NCBI RefSeq assembly: GCF_013760845.1
Contig: NZ_JACDUU010000003.1
Location: 354,456-418,455, forward strand
DNA length: 64,000 bases
Direction of reading: 5' to 3'
From: [Anoxybacillus] calidus
GTDB lineage: Bacteria; Bacillota; Bacilli; Bacillales; Anoxybacillaceae
The notes under the pieces were generated by a model. The model did not search any database, was not told the DNA's origin, and worked only from the letters and a program-made list of their open reading frames with translations. Below are positions 8,613-17,569 of the stretch, one piece after another (within the stretch, counting starts at the first letter, position 1; every line of letters begins with the position of its first letter). Both the position numbers and the translations under genes were made by a program.

Positions 8613-9173
8613 ATGAAAAATACATATGTAACCGGATATTTGCCACTCATTGCGATTATATTATACAGCATAGCTTTTGGCATTTATGTAGAAATAGAAA
8701 TCATTCGTTTATTTAAAAAATTTGGTTTATATGGCGGAATGTTAGAGTTTTTTTCGGAAAACGGAATCAAACTCACTCTTTTTTTCCTCGCAAGTTTGCT
8801 TTTTTTTATGCTTTTTTCCGCTTTAAAATTAATTGCTGATACGATGATTCAGCTGTCGATGCTATTTTTTTCAAAAGATCGACATGGATTGGTTTTAAAT
8901 GAAATTCGTTTTGGCTCGGTGTTTTATGTTTTGAGCGGAATGTTGTCTCTTCTGTTTGTCAATTATATTGTCGTTGTTGCTGCTCTCTTTTTAGTAACAA
9001 CACTCGTATATTTTATTTACTTTGTTTATAAAACGTATTCTACGTTAACGCCAGCAGGTCTTATTGGAATGGTGTTTTTTCATATTGCATTCTGGTTTGC
9101 GTTTATGTTAACGATTGTTTATGTATGTATAAAACTGTATAACAGTTTTTTAGAGAGTCTGCCCCTTTCATGA
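8613..9173 (+). CDS. yufK: YufK-like membrane protein
   Basis: This 186-residue protein has about four to five hydrophobic segments and opens MKNTYVTGYLPLIAIILYS, which fits my recollection of B. subtilis YufK (DUF5366). Its position beside pbpD matches the B. subtilis order. Function unknown. The start ATG follows TAGGAGG. It shares a terminator with the convergent pbpD. Confidence 0.65.
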   Translation: MKNTYVTGYLPLIAIILYSIAFGIYVEIEIIRLFKKFGLYGGMLEFFSENGIKLTLFFLASLLFFMLFSALKLIADTMIQLSMLFFSKDRHGLVLNEIRFGSVFYVLSGMLSLLFVNYIVVVAALFLVTTLVYFIYFVYKTYSTLTPAGLIGMVFFHIAFWFAFMLTIVYVCIKLYNSFLESLPLS

Positions 9174-9180
9174 TGAAAAG

Positions 9181-9216
9181 CAAGGAGGTTGACTATGGAA
9201 ATGGTCAACCTCTTGT
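9181..9216. terminator. Shared terminator between yufK-like gene and pbpD
   Basis: The inverted repeat CAAGGAGGTTGAC / GTCAACCTCTTG, followed by ATTTTTT on the plus strand, lies between two convergent genes. Confidence 0.75.
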
Positions 9217-11036
9217 CATTTTTTAGATTGCATAATCGTTTTCCAGATGTGTAAATGCGGTGTTTGTTTACTAATCAATTCTATATTTGTCGGCTTGTCT
9301 TGGCCAACCCATACACCGGCAGTATAAACATTTGTAAGCCCGATGAACCATAAATCTTTATAATCGTTTGTTGTCCCTGTTTTTCCGCCGATATAAGGGC
9401 TTGGAAAATAAGCTTTTTTCGCTGTCCCTTCCTTCACGACTTGAGCGAGCATTTTCCGCATTATATCATTTGTCTTTTTGCTCCAAACTTTCTTTGTGTG
9501 TTGCGGCCATTCATAAAGCACATTTCCTTGTAAATCTGTCACTTTGCGAATGGCATGCGCTTTTTGAAACATTCCGTCATGGGCAAATGTTGTATAGGCG
9601 TTTGTTAATTCAAGTGGTGTCATTCCTTTTGTAAAGCCGCCAATCGCTGCCGGAAGTGCGTAGTCTTTAGTTGTCAGACTGTTGAATTCAAATTTTTTCA
9701 AATAGGCAAATGCTTGCTCTATTCCGATTTCATCAAGCAACCGTACGGCTGGAGTGTTATATGAATATTGGAGCGCCGTTTCTAGCGTTACCATTCCGTA
9801 AGTGCGATTGCTGTAGTTTTTTGGACAGTAACCATTTTTACAAAACGCCTTTGCACTAACGAGTGAATAGGAGGTTGCTCCAAATCGATCGATATAAGGG
9901 CCGTACACAAGCAGCGGTTTAATAGCGGAACCGGGTTGACGATACGCTTGAAAAGCGCGGTGAAAGTCAAACTTTTTGTAATGTTTGCCGCCGGTTAAAG
10001 CGATAATTTCATCGGTTGTATGGTCGATCACGACAGCTGCTCCCTGCACATTTTTGTACGGAAGATATGTTTGAACCGCCGCGATGGCTTTCTGTTGAAT
10101 GCGTGGCTCGAGAGATGTGTAAATCCGCACTCCCGATTGCAATACTTCGCTTGCCCGCTTGTCCAATTGTTCACCGCTGATTCCTTCTTTGAGGGAAATG
10201 AGTTGTTTTAATTCATGGTACACATATGTAACATAATCAGGAAAAAGGTCAACCGGTTTTTGTAAGCGTAAGGAAATTTGTTCCGAACGCGCTGCATCGA
10301 AGGTTTCCTTGTTAATAATCCCTTTGTTGAAAAGAATTTGCAGGATGCGCTCCTGTCGTTTTTTTGTTTCAGTAAAATGAGTGAGCGGGTCATATAATGA
10401 CGGATTGTTTGGAATCGCACATATAAACGCAAGTTCCCCAAGGCTTAATTGCTTAAGCGGGCGGCTGAAATAGTATTGAGCAGCCGTTTCGATTCCGTAA
10501 ATACCGTTTTGAAAATAAATCGCGTTTAAGTATAATTCTAAAATCTCATCTTTTGTCAGCTTTTTCTCGAGTTGGTAAGCGTAAAGCAATTCACTTAATT
10601 TCCGGTTCAATGTTTTTTCATGATTTAAAAAAAGATTCCGGGCAAGCTGTTGCGTAATGGTGCTGCCTCCTTGTTCAAGAGCGCCGCTTTTTGCGTTGAC
10701 AATCGCGGCCCGAGTTACTCCTGCTATGTCAAATCCAGAATGTTCATAGAAGTGGGAGTCTTCTGTTACAATGAATATTTGTTTCACAATGTCTGGTATC
10801 TCTTTTAACGAAATATATTTCCTTTTTTGCTCGTTAATATGTTCGGAAATTAATTCGTTATTTCGGTCATAAATATAACTGTTTTGCTGTAAATGAATAT
10901 CGTTCATTTTGATTTTTCCTTCAAGGACTGCTGAAACAGGTTTGACATTGTTCCATTCTTCCCCAACTTTTAAAACGAGTATATAAAAGCAAGACAAGGT
11001 CAATAACGTCAATAAATACCCAATCATTGCACGCAT
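9216..11036 (-). CDS. pbpD: Class A penicillin-binding protein (bifunctional transglycosylase/transpeptidase)
   Basis: This 606-residue peptidoglycan synthase has an N-terminal membrane anchor (about residues 1-22), a GT51 glycosyltransferase domain with the catalytic TEDSHFYEHSGFD and QGGSTITQQLARN motifs, and a transpeptidase domain with SxxK (PGSAIKP), SxN (YSYNTP) and KTG (GGKTGTTNDYKD). It polymerises and crosslinks cell-wall glycan on the outer face of the membrane. Length and position next to yufK and kapD match B. subtilis PBP4 (pbpD). It has no long C-terminal extension. Confidence 0.85.
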   Translation of the reverse strand: MRAMIGYLLTLLTLSCFYILVLKVGEEWNNVKPVSAVLEGKIKMNDIHLQQNSYIYDRNNELISEHINEQKRKYISLKEIPDIVKQIFIVTEDSHFYEHSGFDIAGVTRAAIVNAKSGALEQGGSTITQQLARNLFLNHEKTLNRKLSELLYAYQLEKKLTKDEILELYLNAIYFQNGIYGIETAAQYYFSRPLKQLSLGELAFICAIPNNPSLYDPLTHFTETKKRQERILQILFNKGIINKETFDAARSEQISLRLQKPVDLFPDYVTYVYHELKQLISLKEGISGEQLDKRASEVLQSGVRIYTSLEPRIQQKAIAAVQTYLPYKNVQGAAVVIDHTTDEIIALTGGKHYKKFDFHRAFQAYRQPGSAIKPLLVYGPYIDRFGATSYSLVSAKAFCKNGYCPKNYSNRTYGMVTLETALQYSYNTPAVRLLDEIGIEQAFAYLKKFEFNSLTTKDYALPAAIGGFTKGMTPLELTNAYTTFAHDGMFQKAHAIRKVTDLQGNVLYEWPQHTKKVWSKKTNDIMRKMLAQVVKEGTAKKAYFPSPYIGGKTGTTNDYKDLWFIGLTNVYTAGVWVGQDKPTNIELISKQTPHLHIWKTIMQSKK

Positions 11037-11287
11037 TTATTTATCACTTCCTCTGTAAAAAAGACACTACGTTTCATACTATCATTTTCCATGTATACAC
11101 AGGTGCGGTCAATGCTGGGTAAATGGTTTGAATATTTCGCCTTTTTTTAAATATTTTTCGAAAAAAACCGTAAAAGAATGGAATCTCATGATATAATGAA
11201 AATAATACCATTGGTCGAAATAATATTTTTGCTTTGTTATTGAAAAGGTTGTAATATTTTATTTTCTGAAAAAGGGGGGACAGAGAT

Positions 11288-11911
11288 GTGAAGGAAGGAC
11301 ATCAATATTTATTTCTTGACTTTGAATTCACGATGCCCGAAAGTAAAAGAAGTCCGCGTGGTTTTTTTCCAGAAATTATTGAAGTCGGTCTTGTTTCCGT
11401 ATTAAATGGTGAAATTTATGATCAATTTTCTGCTTATGTAAAGCCGATTAAGTTTCCAATTTTGACAGAGAGATGTAAATCATTTTTAAATATAACACAA
11501 GAACAAGTAGACAAAGGAATTAGCCTTCAGGAACTTGTCGGCCGGCTGAAGAAATATGACAGCCTATATCCAAGTACGGTTATTACATGGGGAAATATGG
11601 ATATGAAAGTGCTCAGGCATAACTGTTCGCAAGCGAGTCTCCCATTTCCGTTCACCAGTGAGCATCGCGATTTAGCGATGGAATATAAAAAGTTTTTTGG
11701 AGAGCAAAATCAAACCGGTTTATGGAAAGCTGTACAAGAGTACGGAAACGAAGGGGTTGGCAAACATCATTGTGCGCTCGATGATGCATTCACAACGTAT
11801 AATATTTTCAAATTGATTGAAAAGGATAAAAAATATATGGCAAAACCAAAGCCGCCGACGATTGGCGACCGTGTCGACTTCAGCAAGCTGTTAAATAAAT
11901 TTGCTTTGTAA
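11288..11911 (+). CDS. kapD: KapD-like 3'-5' exonuclease, sporulation inhibitor family
   Basis: This 207-residue DEDDh exonuclease shows all catalytic motifs: FLDFEF (Exo I), NMDMKVL (Exo II Asp), and HHCALDDAFTTY (Exo III His and Asp). It matches KapD, which in B. subtilis represses the KinA pathway of sporulation. The start at 11288 is a GTG after a strong GGGGGGACAG site. In B. subtilis kapD is next to kinB-kapB, which are absent here. A terminator hairpin follows. Confidence 0.85.
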   Translation: MKEGHQYLFLDFEFTMPESKRSPRGFFPEIIEVGLVSVLNGEIYDQFSAYVKPIKFPILTERCKSFLNITQEQVDKGISLQELVGRLKKYDSLYPSTVITWGNMDMKVLRHNCSQASLPFPFTSEHRDLAMEYKKFFGEQNQTGLWKAVQEYGNEGVGKHHCALDDAFTTYNIFKLIEKDKKYMAKPKPPTIGDRVDFSKLLNKFAL

Positions 11912-11913
11912 TG

Positions 11914-11950
11914 GGCCAAGTCACTCCAAAAGTGATTTGGCTTATTTATT
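11914..11950 (+). terminator. Terminator of kapD
   Basis: The stem GCCAAGTCACT / AGTGATTTGGC with loop CCAAA is followed by a T-rich stretch, directly after the kapD stop. Confidence 0.75.
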
Positions 11951-12026
11951 TCCAAAAGTAGAAGTGGGCGAAACACCTTTGATATAATATGGTTATAAAT
12001 CTATATGTGTGAAAGGTTGTCGAAAG

Positions 12027-12242
12027 ATGTTATTGAATTATATATTGAACTTATTTTTATATTTTCCAGAAGATAAATCGGAATACATTCCGGCGGCGAT
12101 TACGTTTACGCTGTTTTTTATTGCCGCTATATTGGCAATGCGTTTCATTATCAAAATTTCTAAGCGTCAAGAGGAAAAAGCAAAAGAGTTTGAGGAACAG
12201 CTGAGAAAGCAAAATATGATAAAAGATGATCAACAGTTATAG
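12027..12242 (+). CDS. Small single-pass membrane protein, 71 residues
   Basis: The ATG at 12027 follows GAAAGG; a longer frame adds six residues. The product has one clear hydrophobic helix (about residues 20-42) followed by a charged, coiled-coil-like tail (SKRQEEKAKEFEEQLRKQ). Family unknown. It sits between kapD and sodC and could be co-transcribed with sodC. Confidence 0.6.
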   Translation: MLLNYILNLFLYFPEDKSEYIPAAITFTLFFIAAILAMRFIIKISKRQEEKAKEFEEQLRKQNMIKDDQQL

Positions 12243-12265
12243 ATATTGTTTATTAAGGAAACACT

Positions 12266-12294
12266 AGACCCAAAAACGTGTTTTTGGAGGGTCT
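12266..12294 (+). promoter_or_regulatory. Hairpin sequestering the sodC ribosome-binding site
   Basis: CCAAAAAC-GT-GTTTTTGG forms a perfect 8-bp stem at 12270-12287, with an alternative outer pairing AGACCC / GGGTCT (12266-12271 with 12289-12294). The Shine-Dalgarno sequence GGAGGG (12286-12291) is paired in both, so translation of the GTG-started sodC could be controlled by RNA folding. The structure is read from sequence; regulation is inference. Confidence 0.45.
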
Positions 12295-12297
12295 TAC

Positions 12298-12885
12298 GTG
12301 TTAAAAAGAGGAACGCTTTTTTTGTGTGTTTTCGCTGTTTTAGGCGCTTGTACCGAACAGCCACCGACAAAGATGGATGTAGAGATGTTTAATAGCTTTG
12401 GTGATTCATTAGGAACGGTTAAGCTGTCAGAACAGCCGGAAGGGGTTAAACTTGAATTAAATCTTGAAGGATTGCCGCCGGGGGAGCATGCTTTTCACAT
12501 TCATGAAAAAGGAAGCTGCAAGCCACCAGACTTTAAATCAGCAGGTAATCATTATAATCCGGACGATAAAAAGCATGGTCTGCTTCATCCCGAAGGAGCT
12601 CATGCCGGTGATTTGCCCAATTTAATTGTGGGAGAAGACGGAAAAGTCAAAGCGGAGATTCTTGCTCCGCAAGTGACGTTAAAGGAAGGAAAAACAACAT
12701 TATTAACAAAAGAGGGAACATCTCTCGTGATACATGCGAAAAAAGATGATGGGATGACACAGCCGGCAGGGGATGCCGGTGGAAGAATTGCCTGTGGAGA
12801 AATAAAGAAAATGGAAGGCAAAGGCGAAAGCAAAGAAGAGAAACATGAGCGGGAAAAAACGGGAGAAAATAAAGCGGGCAAGTAA
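12298..12885 (+). CDS. sodC: Cu/Zn superoxide dismutase-like lipoprotein
   Basis: This 195-residue protein starts at GTG behind GGAGGG, and a lipobox (VLGAC) anchors it outside the membrane. The SodC domain holds the expected ligands: HIH in FHIHEKGSC, GNHYNP, KKHG, GAHAGD, VIHAKKDD, plus the disulfide cysteines (GSC and IACG) and the active-site Arg (GGRIACG). It is homologous to B. subtilis YojM, but unlike YojM, which has been described as lacking two copper ligands, all ligand positions seem present, so it may be an active dismutase. The C-terminal 25 residues are highly charged and low complexity. Confidence 0.85.
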   Translation: MLKRGTLFLCVFAVLGACTEQPPTKMDVEMFNSFGDSLGTVKLSEQPEGVKLELNLEGLPPGEHAFHIHEKGSCKPPDFKSAGNHYNPDDKKHGLLHPEGAHAGDLPNLIVGEDGKVKAEILAPQVTLKEGKTTLLTKEGTSLVIHAKKDDGMTQPAGDAGGRIACGEIKKMEGKGESKEEKHEREKTGENKAGK

Positions 12886-12909
12886 GAGTAAAGGATTTAG
12901 TAGCAATAA

Positions 12910-13010
12910 GAGGCTGTCCATAAGTGTATGATCTCAGGCGCATCCACAGTAATGTAGTTTATTTAACCTGTGTTGTGGGGTCTGACACTTTGCTTTTTGG
13001 ACAACCTCTT
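12910..13010. repeat. Hairpin element A between sodC and patB
   Basis: Ends AGGCTGTCC and GGACAACCT, with inner AAGTGT and GACACTT, about 100 bases, T run after the right arm. It lies between two convergent genes and likely acts as a bidirectional terminator. It belongs to the dispersed family also seen at 14515 and 18571. Confidence 0.7.
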
Positions 13011-13030
13011 TATTTGTTGTTTCGTTATAT

Positions 13031-14197
13031 TTACAAATCCGCTAGTGCTGCTACTAATCTCTTCAATGCTTCTTGCAATGTTTCCCGAGTGCAAGCGACA
13101 TTTAAACGAATAAAACCGTTACCGTCTTCGCCAAATTTGTTCCCTGGTTCAACAGCAATTCTTCCTTTCTGTAAAAGAAGTTGTTTTAGTTCTTGGTCGC
13201 TTTTTTGTAGCTTGCGGCAATCAATCCATACAAGGTAGGTAGCTTCCGGTTTCATTACTTTCAATTTTGATAAATGTTTTTCAATAAAGGAACAAGTTAA
13301 TTCAACATTTCCCTCGATATATTTCAATAAATCGTTAAGCCATTGTTCGCCATGCTGGTAAGCAGCTTCCGTCCCGATGACTGCAAACGTATTGAGCGTG
13401 AAAAAACCTTGCCGCTGTTGAACGTTATCAAACTGTTTTTTTAATGCGCGGTTTGGAATAATTGAGATAGCGGATTGTAAGCCGGCTAAATTAAACGTTT
13501 TTGTTGGAGCGATACACGTGACTGAGATTTGAGCAAACTCCTCGGAAATCGAGGCAAACGGTGTATGTCGGGAACCAGAAAAAACTAAATCGGAATGAAT
13601 TTCATCGGAAACGACAATGACATTGTGTTCAAGACATAACTCTCCCAACCTAGCCAACTCCTCTTTTGACCATACCCGTCCTCCGGGATTATGTGGGTTG
13701 CATAGAAGTAACAATTTTGCTCCTTTTATCTTTTCTTTCAGGTTAGCGAAATCCATTTCATATTTTCCATTTGTCAGTTGAAGCGGATTGAGTACAAGTT
13801 CACGGTTGTTTTTTTGGACGAGCTGGAAAAACGGATAATAAACAGGAGTTTGTACGATAATTTTATCACCTGGAGAGGTAAACGCTTGAATAGCAGTTGC
13901 TAAAGCGGGTACCACTCCGGTAGAAAAGGAGAGCCATTTACTGTTAATTCGCCATTCGTGCTTGCCCGCCATCCAGTTGCAAACGGCTTGTTTTAGCGAA
14001 ACAGGAATGGATGTATAGCCAAAAACGCCATGCTCCACTCTTTTTATCAAAGCTTCAATCACTTCCGTAGGAGCTTGAAAATCCATATCAGCTACCCACA
14101 TTGGCAATACATCTTTTACACCAAAAATGCGTTCTGTTTCATCCCACTTGACAGAATAGGTGTTTCGCCGTTCAATAAAATCGTCAAACGAATACAT
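13031..14197 (-). CDS. patB: MalY/PatB-type PLP-dependent C-S lyase
   Basis: The start is placed at the ATG at 14197 (MYSFDDFIERRN), 7 bases after GGAGAG; the upstream ATG overlaps the ribosome site. The 388-residue fold-type I aminotransferase-like enzyme carries CNPHNPGGRVW, SDEIHSDLVF, the PLP-Lys segment APTKTFNLAGLQ, and FIRLNVAC near the C-terminus. PatB/MalY enzymes cleave cystathionine or cysteine to pyruvate, ammonia and a thiol. Its place beside yugE matches B. subtilis. Confidence 0.85.
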   Translation of the reverse strand: MYSFDDFIERRNTYSVKWDETERIFGVKDVLPMWVADMDFQAPTEVIEALIKRVEHGVFGYTSIPVSLKQAVCNWMAGKHEWRINSKWLSFSTGVVPALATAIQAFTSPGDKIIVQTPVYYPFFQLVQKNNRELVLNPLQLTNGKYEMDFANLKEKIKGAKLLLLCNPHNPGGRVWSKEELARLGELCLEHNVIVVSDEIHSDLVFSGSRHTPFASISEEFAQISVTCIAPTKTFNLAGLQSAISIIPNRALKKQFDNVQQRQGFFTLNTFAVIGTEAAYQHGEQWLNDLLKYIEGNVELTCSFIEKHLSKLKVMKPEATYLVWIDCRKLQKSDQELKQLLLQKGRIAVEPGNKFGEDGNGFIRLNVACTRETLQEALKRLVAALADL

Positions 14198-14251
14198 GAA
14201 ACATCTCTCCATTTCCTATATGCTCATGTTAAAATAAAAAAGGTGATGAAG

Positions 14252-14515
14252 ATGAATACGCAAAAAATGAATATGACGCTATTAGATATGATTCAGCACT
14301 GGGATCCGCTTGGTTATGGCAGCGACGCTTACGAAACAGAGGCTGTCGACGTTTTACAAGCCGTTCACGAATGTGATGCAATTAAGCCATTAGCAAGAAA
14401 AATTCAAGCTATTTATGAATTCTCGTTTGAAGAGGTTATTCCTTTGGAAAAATGCATGAAAATAGCAGAGGAATTATTAAAAGTGAAAAATGAAGCGGAA
14501 TGTACGATTAACTAA
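14252..14515 (+). CDS. yugE: YugE-like DUF1871 family protein
   Basis: This 87-residue protein begins at ATG 14252 behind AAAAAAGG. The sequence (LLDMIQHWDPLGYGSDAY..., VIPLEKCMKIAEELL) fits the small helical DUF1871 family, B. subtilis YugE. Function unknown. It is divergent from patB, with a 54-base shared promoter region, and ends directly at hairpin element B. Confidence 0.75.
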   Translation: MNTQKMNMTLLDMIQHWDPLGYGSDAYETEAVDVLQAVHECDAIKPLARKIQAIYEFSFEEVIPLEKCMKIAEELLKVKNEAECTIN

Positions 14516-14624
14516 TAGGCTGACCCATAAGTGTCTGACCTTACGTGAAATCCATCATAATAATTAGTTCTCATCCGTTATGTATTATAGATGGGGGGGC
14601 TGGCACTTTGGGGTCAGCCTATTT
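14515..14624. repeat. Hairpin element B between yugE and yugF
   Basis: Ends ATAGGCTGACCC and GGGTCAGCCTAT, inner AAGTGTCTGAC and GGCACTT, followed by TTT. Located between convergent genes; the best-preserved ends of the family together with element C. Confidence 0.72.
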
Positions 14625-14746
14625 GTTATCTGTAATATCCCATATGTTAAAAAACATTTACGGAGATGAAGAACATTTTGCTGCGAGAGCTAATGAGAGC
14701 ATCTCCGTTTTTTTATTTATCTAGGAAAAGACCTTATCGCTCTATT

Positions 14747-15577
14747 CTAATGAATAAACCTTAAAATTTGCTCATACACATGACTCGGTTTTTCTTCAGG
14801 CAAAAGGTGGCCTGTTTTCGGAAATGAAATAAATTGCGAGTTTGGCAAGTCCTGATGAAGCCTTTTGCCAATATGAATCGGCACGACCTTATCTTCCTCG
14901 CCCCAAACGAGCAGACTGGGCGTTTTAATTTTTTTTAATTCCTCAGAGGATAAATCTCCTTCACGATGGCGAATGAGCCGGGCGAGTGCTTTAAAAATTT
15001 GCTCATCATAAAACGGCTGTTCATATCCTTTACACATTTCTTCGTCAATCAATGAATGGTCATAGATGACATTTAATAAATTTTTCTCTACTCCTTGCCG
15101 CTCGAGCCAACGTTTCACATATAAATGAAAATACGGAATATATGTGGAGAGAAGAAGCGGCATTTGTGCGCGTTTCAAATAACCTGAGCTACATAACAAG
15201 ATCATTTGCTGGACTAAATCCGGACGTTGTTTTGCGATGTTTAAGGAAATTTGTCCGCCCATGGAATGTCCTACTAAAATGCAGCTTCGTATTTGCAGGC
15301 GAGCTAATAGTTCAATAACAAGTGTAGCGAGATTTTTATACGTATATTGAAAACGAATGGATTTTTCGCTTTTGCCGAACGGAGGCAAATCAAGCGCTAA
15401 TACCGAAAAATCATTCATCAAGTATGGAATAAGCCGTCGGTAGCTGAAGGTGGACGAGAGAAAGCCGTGAATTAACACAATAAAAGGTTGATTGCTTCGT
15501 TGATTGTATAGCTCATAGTGGATGTTCACTCCATGGATATTGGCTGTGAAATGGTTCGCTGCTGCAATGGTTGTCAT
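14747..15577 (-). CDS. yugF: Alpha/beta hydrolase, YugF-like
   Basis: This 276-residue hydrolase has the nucleophile elbow GHSMGG (Ser near residue 104), the acidic residue in VWGEEDKVVP, and the catalytic His in TGHLLPEEKP. The oxyanion segment is HGFLSS. There is no signal peptide. The substrate is unknown; it corresponds by position and length to B. subtilis YugF. Confidence 0.82.
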   Translation of the reverse strand: MTTIAAANHFTANIHGVNIHYELYNQRSNQPFIVLIHGFLSSTFSYRRLIPYLMNDFSVLALDLPPFGKSEKSIRFQYTYKNLATLVIELLARLQIRSCILVGHSMGGQISLNIAKQRPDLVQQMILLCSSGYLKRAQMPLLLSTYIPYFHLYVKRWLERQGVEKNLLNVIYDHSLIDEEMCKGYEQPFYDEQIFKALARLIRHREGDLSSEELKKIKTPSLLVWGEEDKVVPIHIGKRLHQDLPNSQFISFPKTGHLLPEEKPSHVYEQILRFIH

Positions 15578-15692
15578 CTCTCTTTCACCTCAACAATTGC
15601 TTTTCTTTTATTGTAACCAATGAACTTTACGAAAATTTTTCGTGCAAATTTATTCAAATTATGTGAAAATTCTAATATAGGAGGGGTTAACT

Positions 15693-16193
15693 ATGAAATT
15701 AACAGAAAAAGAATTAGAAGTAGTGGAAATACTGGCTAAAAATGCACGTTTGCCGCTAGAAACAATTGCAAAAATGGCATCGTTATCCATCGAAGAGACA
15801 GAGCAGATTGTGCACAAATTAGAAGAAGAAAAAGTGATTGTGCAATACGCAGCGATTGTTGATTGGCGTAAAATCGATGGACACGAAGGTGTTACAGCGA
15901 TGATTGATGTGAAAGTAACACCGAAACGCGGCGTTGGTTTTGATGAAGTAGCGGAAAGAATTTATAAATTTCCGGAAGTCAAATCTGTTTATTTAATGTC
16001 CGGTGCGTACGACTTGTCCGTTGTGATTGAAGGACGTTCCATGTCTGAAGTAGCGCATTTTGTTTCCGAAAAGTTATCGACGCTCGATTCGGTTATTTCA
16101 ACAACAACCCATTTTATTTTAAAAAAGTATAAACATGACGGAACTGTTTTTGAACAGGGGGATCAAGACAAACGGATCGTGATGTCGCCATGA
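15693..16193 (+). CDS. yugG: Lrp/AsnC family transcriptional regulator, YugG-like
   Basis: This 166-residue protein has an N-terminal winged helix-turn-helix (about residues 1-55, LETIAKMASLSIEETEQIV) and a C-terminal ligand-sensing RAM domain (about 65-150). The start follows GGAGGGG. Its stop overlaps the aminotransferase start by 4 bases (ATGA), so the two are translationally coupled and the regulator probably controls the same amino-acid pathway. Matches B. subtilis yugG-yugH. Confidence 0.88.
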   Translation: MKLTEKELEVVEILAKNARLPLETIAKMASLSIEETEQIVHKLEEEKVIVQYAAIVDWRKIDGHEGVTAMIDVKVTPKRGVGFDEVAERIYKFPEVKSVYLMSGAYDLSVVIEGRSMSEVAHFVSEKLSTLDSVISTTTHFILKKYKHDGTVFEQGDQDKRIVMSP

Positions 16194-17359
16194 CATACAG
16201 AACAAAAGAATATTTATCGGAAACCGTAGTGAACTTAAAGCCATCAGGTATCCGCCGATTTTTTGACTTAGCGGCAAGCATGGAAGGAGTGATTTCTCTC
16301 GGAGTAGGGGAACCTGATTTTGTGACATCATGGAGCGTGCGGGAAGCGTGTATTCTTTCTCTAGAACAAGGGTATACGTCTTATACGGCAAACGCGGGAC
16401 TGTTGGAGCTTCGTGAAGAGATTGCATCCTATCTTTTGCGTAATTTTCATGTTGGATATGATCCAAAAACAGAAATTCTGGTAACAGTCGGGGCTAGTCA
16501 AGCGCTTGATTTAGCCCTTAGAGCGATTATCAATCCTGGCGATGAAGTCATTGTGGTGGAACCAAGCTTTGTTTCGTATATACCGCTTGTTGTCTTGGCA
16601 GGAGGTATTCCTGTTTCCATACAGACGAGCGGAGCAGATGAATTTAAGCTGCAGCCGCAGCAAATAGAACAAGTCATTACCTCGAAAACAAAAGCGCTCA
16701 TTCTTTGTTCTCCTAACAATCCAACCGGTACGGTGTTGAATAAAAAAGAGCTCGAAGCAATTAGTGAAATCGTCAAAAAGTATGATTTACTTGTTATTTC
16801 TGATGAAATTTATGCCGAATTAACCTATGACGAGGCGTATACAAGTTTTGCCGCTATCGAAGAGATGCGCGAGCGGACGATTCTCGTCTCCGGTTTTTCA
16901 AAAGGATTTGCGATGACAGGATGGCGGCTTGGCTTTGCGGCTGCTCCTTCGGAATTTTTACAGGCAATGTTAAAAATTCACCAATATACAATGATGTGCG
17001 CCCCAACGATGGCGCAATATGGTGCGATTGAGGCATTAAAAAACGGTGCGAATGACGTTGAGGAAATGAAGAAAAGCTATCGCCGCCGTCGTAATTATTT
17101 TGTGCAATCATTAAATGAAATGGGGCTATCTTGCCATTTGCCGGGTGGAGCTTTTTATGCGTTTCCTTCTATCAAAGCAACAGGCCTAACGTCAGAACAA
17201 TTCGCTGAACAGCTATTGTTAGAAGAAAAGGTAGCGGTTGTGCCAGGAATGGTTTTCGGCGAAAGCGGGGAAGGATATATTCGCTGTTCCTATGCTTCTT
17301 CCCTTGAGCAATTACAGGAAGCTGTTAAGCGCATGAAGCGTTTCTTAACTAGATTATGA
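16190..17359 (+). CDS. yugH: Class I/II aminotransferase, YugH-like
   Basis: This 389-residue PLP enzyme shows SPNNPTGTVLNKKEL, ISDEIYAELTYD, the Schiff-base Lys in SGFSKGFAMTGWRLGFA, and the C-terminal substrate Arg in GYIRCSYA. Family members transaminate aromatic or other amino acids; the substrate is not determinable here. It overlaps yugG by 4 bases. Confidence 0.87.
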   Translation: MTYRTKEYLSETVVNLKPSGIRRFFDLAASMEGVISLGVGEPDFVTSWSVREACILSLEQGYTSYTANAGLLELREEIASYLLRNFHVGYDPKTEILVTVGASQALDLALRAIINPGDEVIVVEPSFVSYIPLVVLAGGIPVSIQTSGADEFKLQPQQIEQVITSKTKALILCSPNNPTGTVLNKKELEAISEIVKKYDLLVISDEIYAELTYDEAYTSFAAIEEMRERTILVSGFSKGFAMTGWRLGFAAAPSEFLQAMLKIHQYTMMCAPTMAQYGAIEALKNGANDVEEMKKSYRRRRNYFVQSLNEMGLSCHLPGGAFYAFPSIKATGLTSEQFAEQLLLEEKVAVVPGMVFGESGEGYIRCSYASSLEQLQEAVKRMKRFLTRL

Positions 17360-17526
17360 AGACGATTTGGCTTTTCTGTCCCGCGGCAATGCGGTGACGG
17401 AAAAGTTGACATATATTTAAAAAGTGTAATGGCTATTATTGAATGGAATACATTACAGCATAAACTAATGTCCAATTCGTTTATGAAGTACGTTAGCCTT
17501 AGCGGCAATAAACAGTTTTCATCCTT

Positions 17527-17557
17527 AAAAAAGACAAATTCCAAATCAGGAATTTGC
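17527..17557 (-). terminator. Terminator of the XRE regulator gene
   Basis: The stem CAAATTCC / GGAATTTG with loop AAATCA is preceded on the plus strand by AAAAAAG, giving a T run on the minus strand just past the regulator's stop. Confidence 0.75.
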
Positions 17558-17569
17558 CATCAATGATTT

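Noticed and set aside
12600..12943. Minus-strand open frames across sodC
   Set aside because: Overlap the conserved sodC gene entirely and have no independent support.
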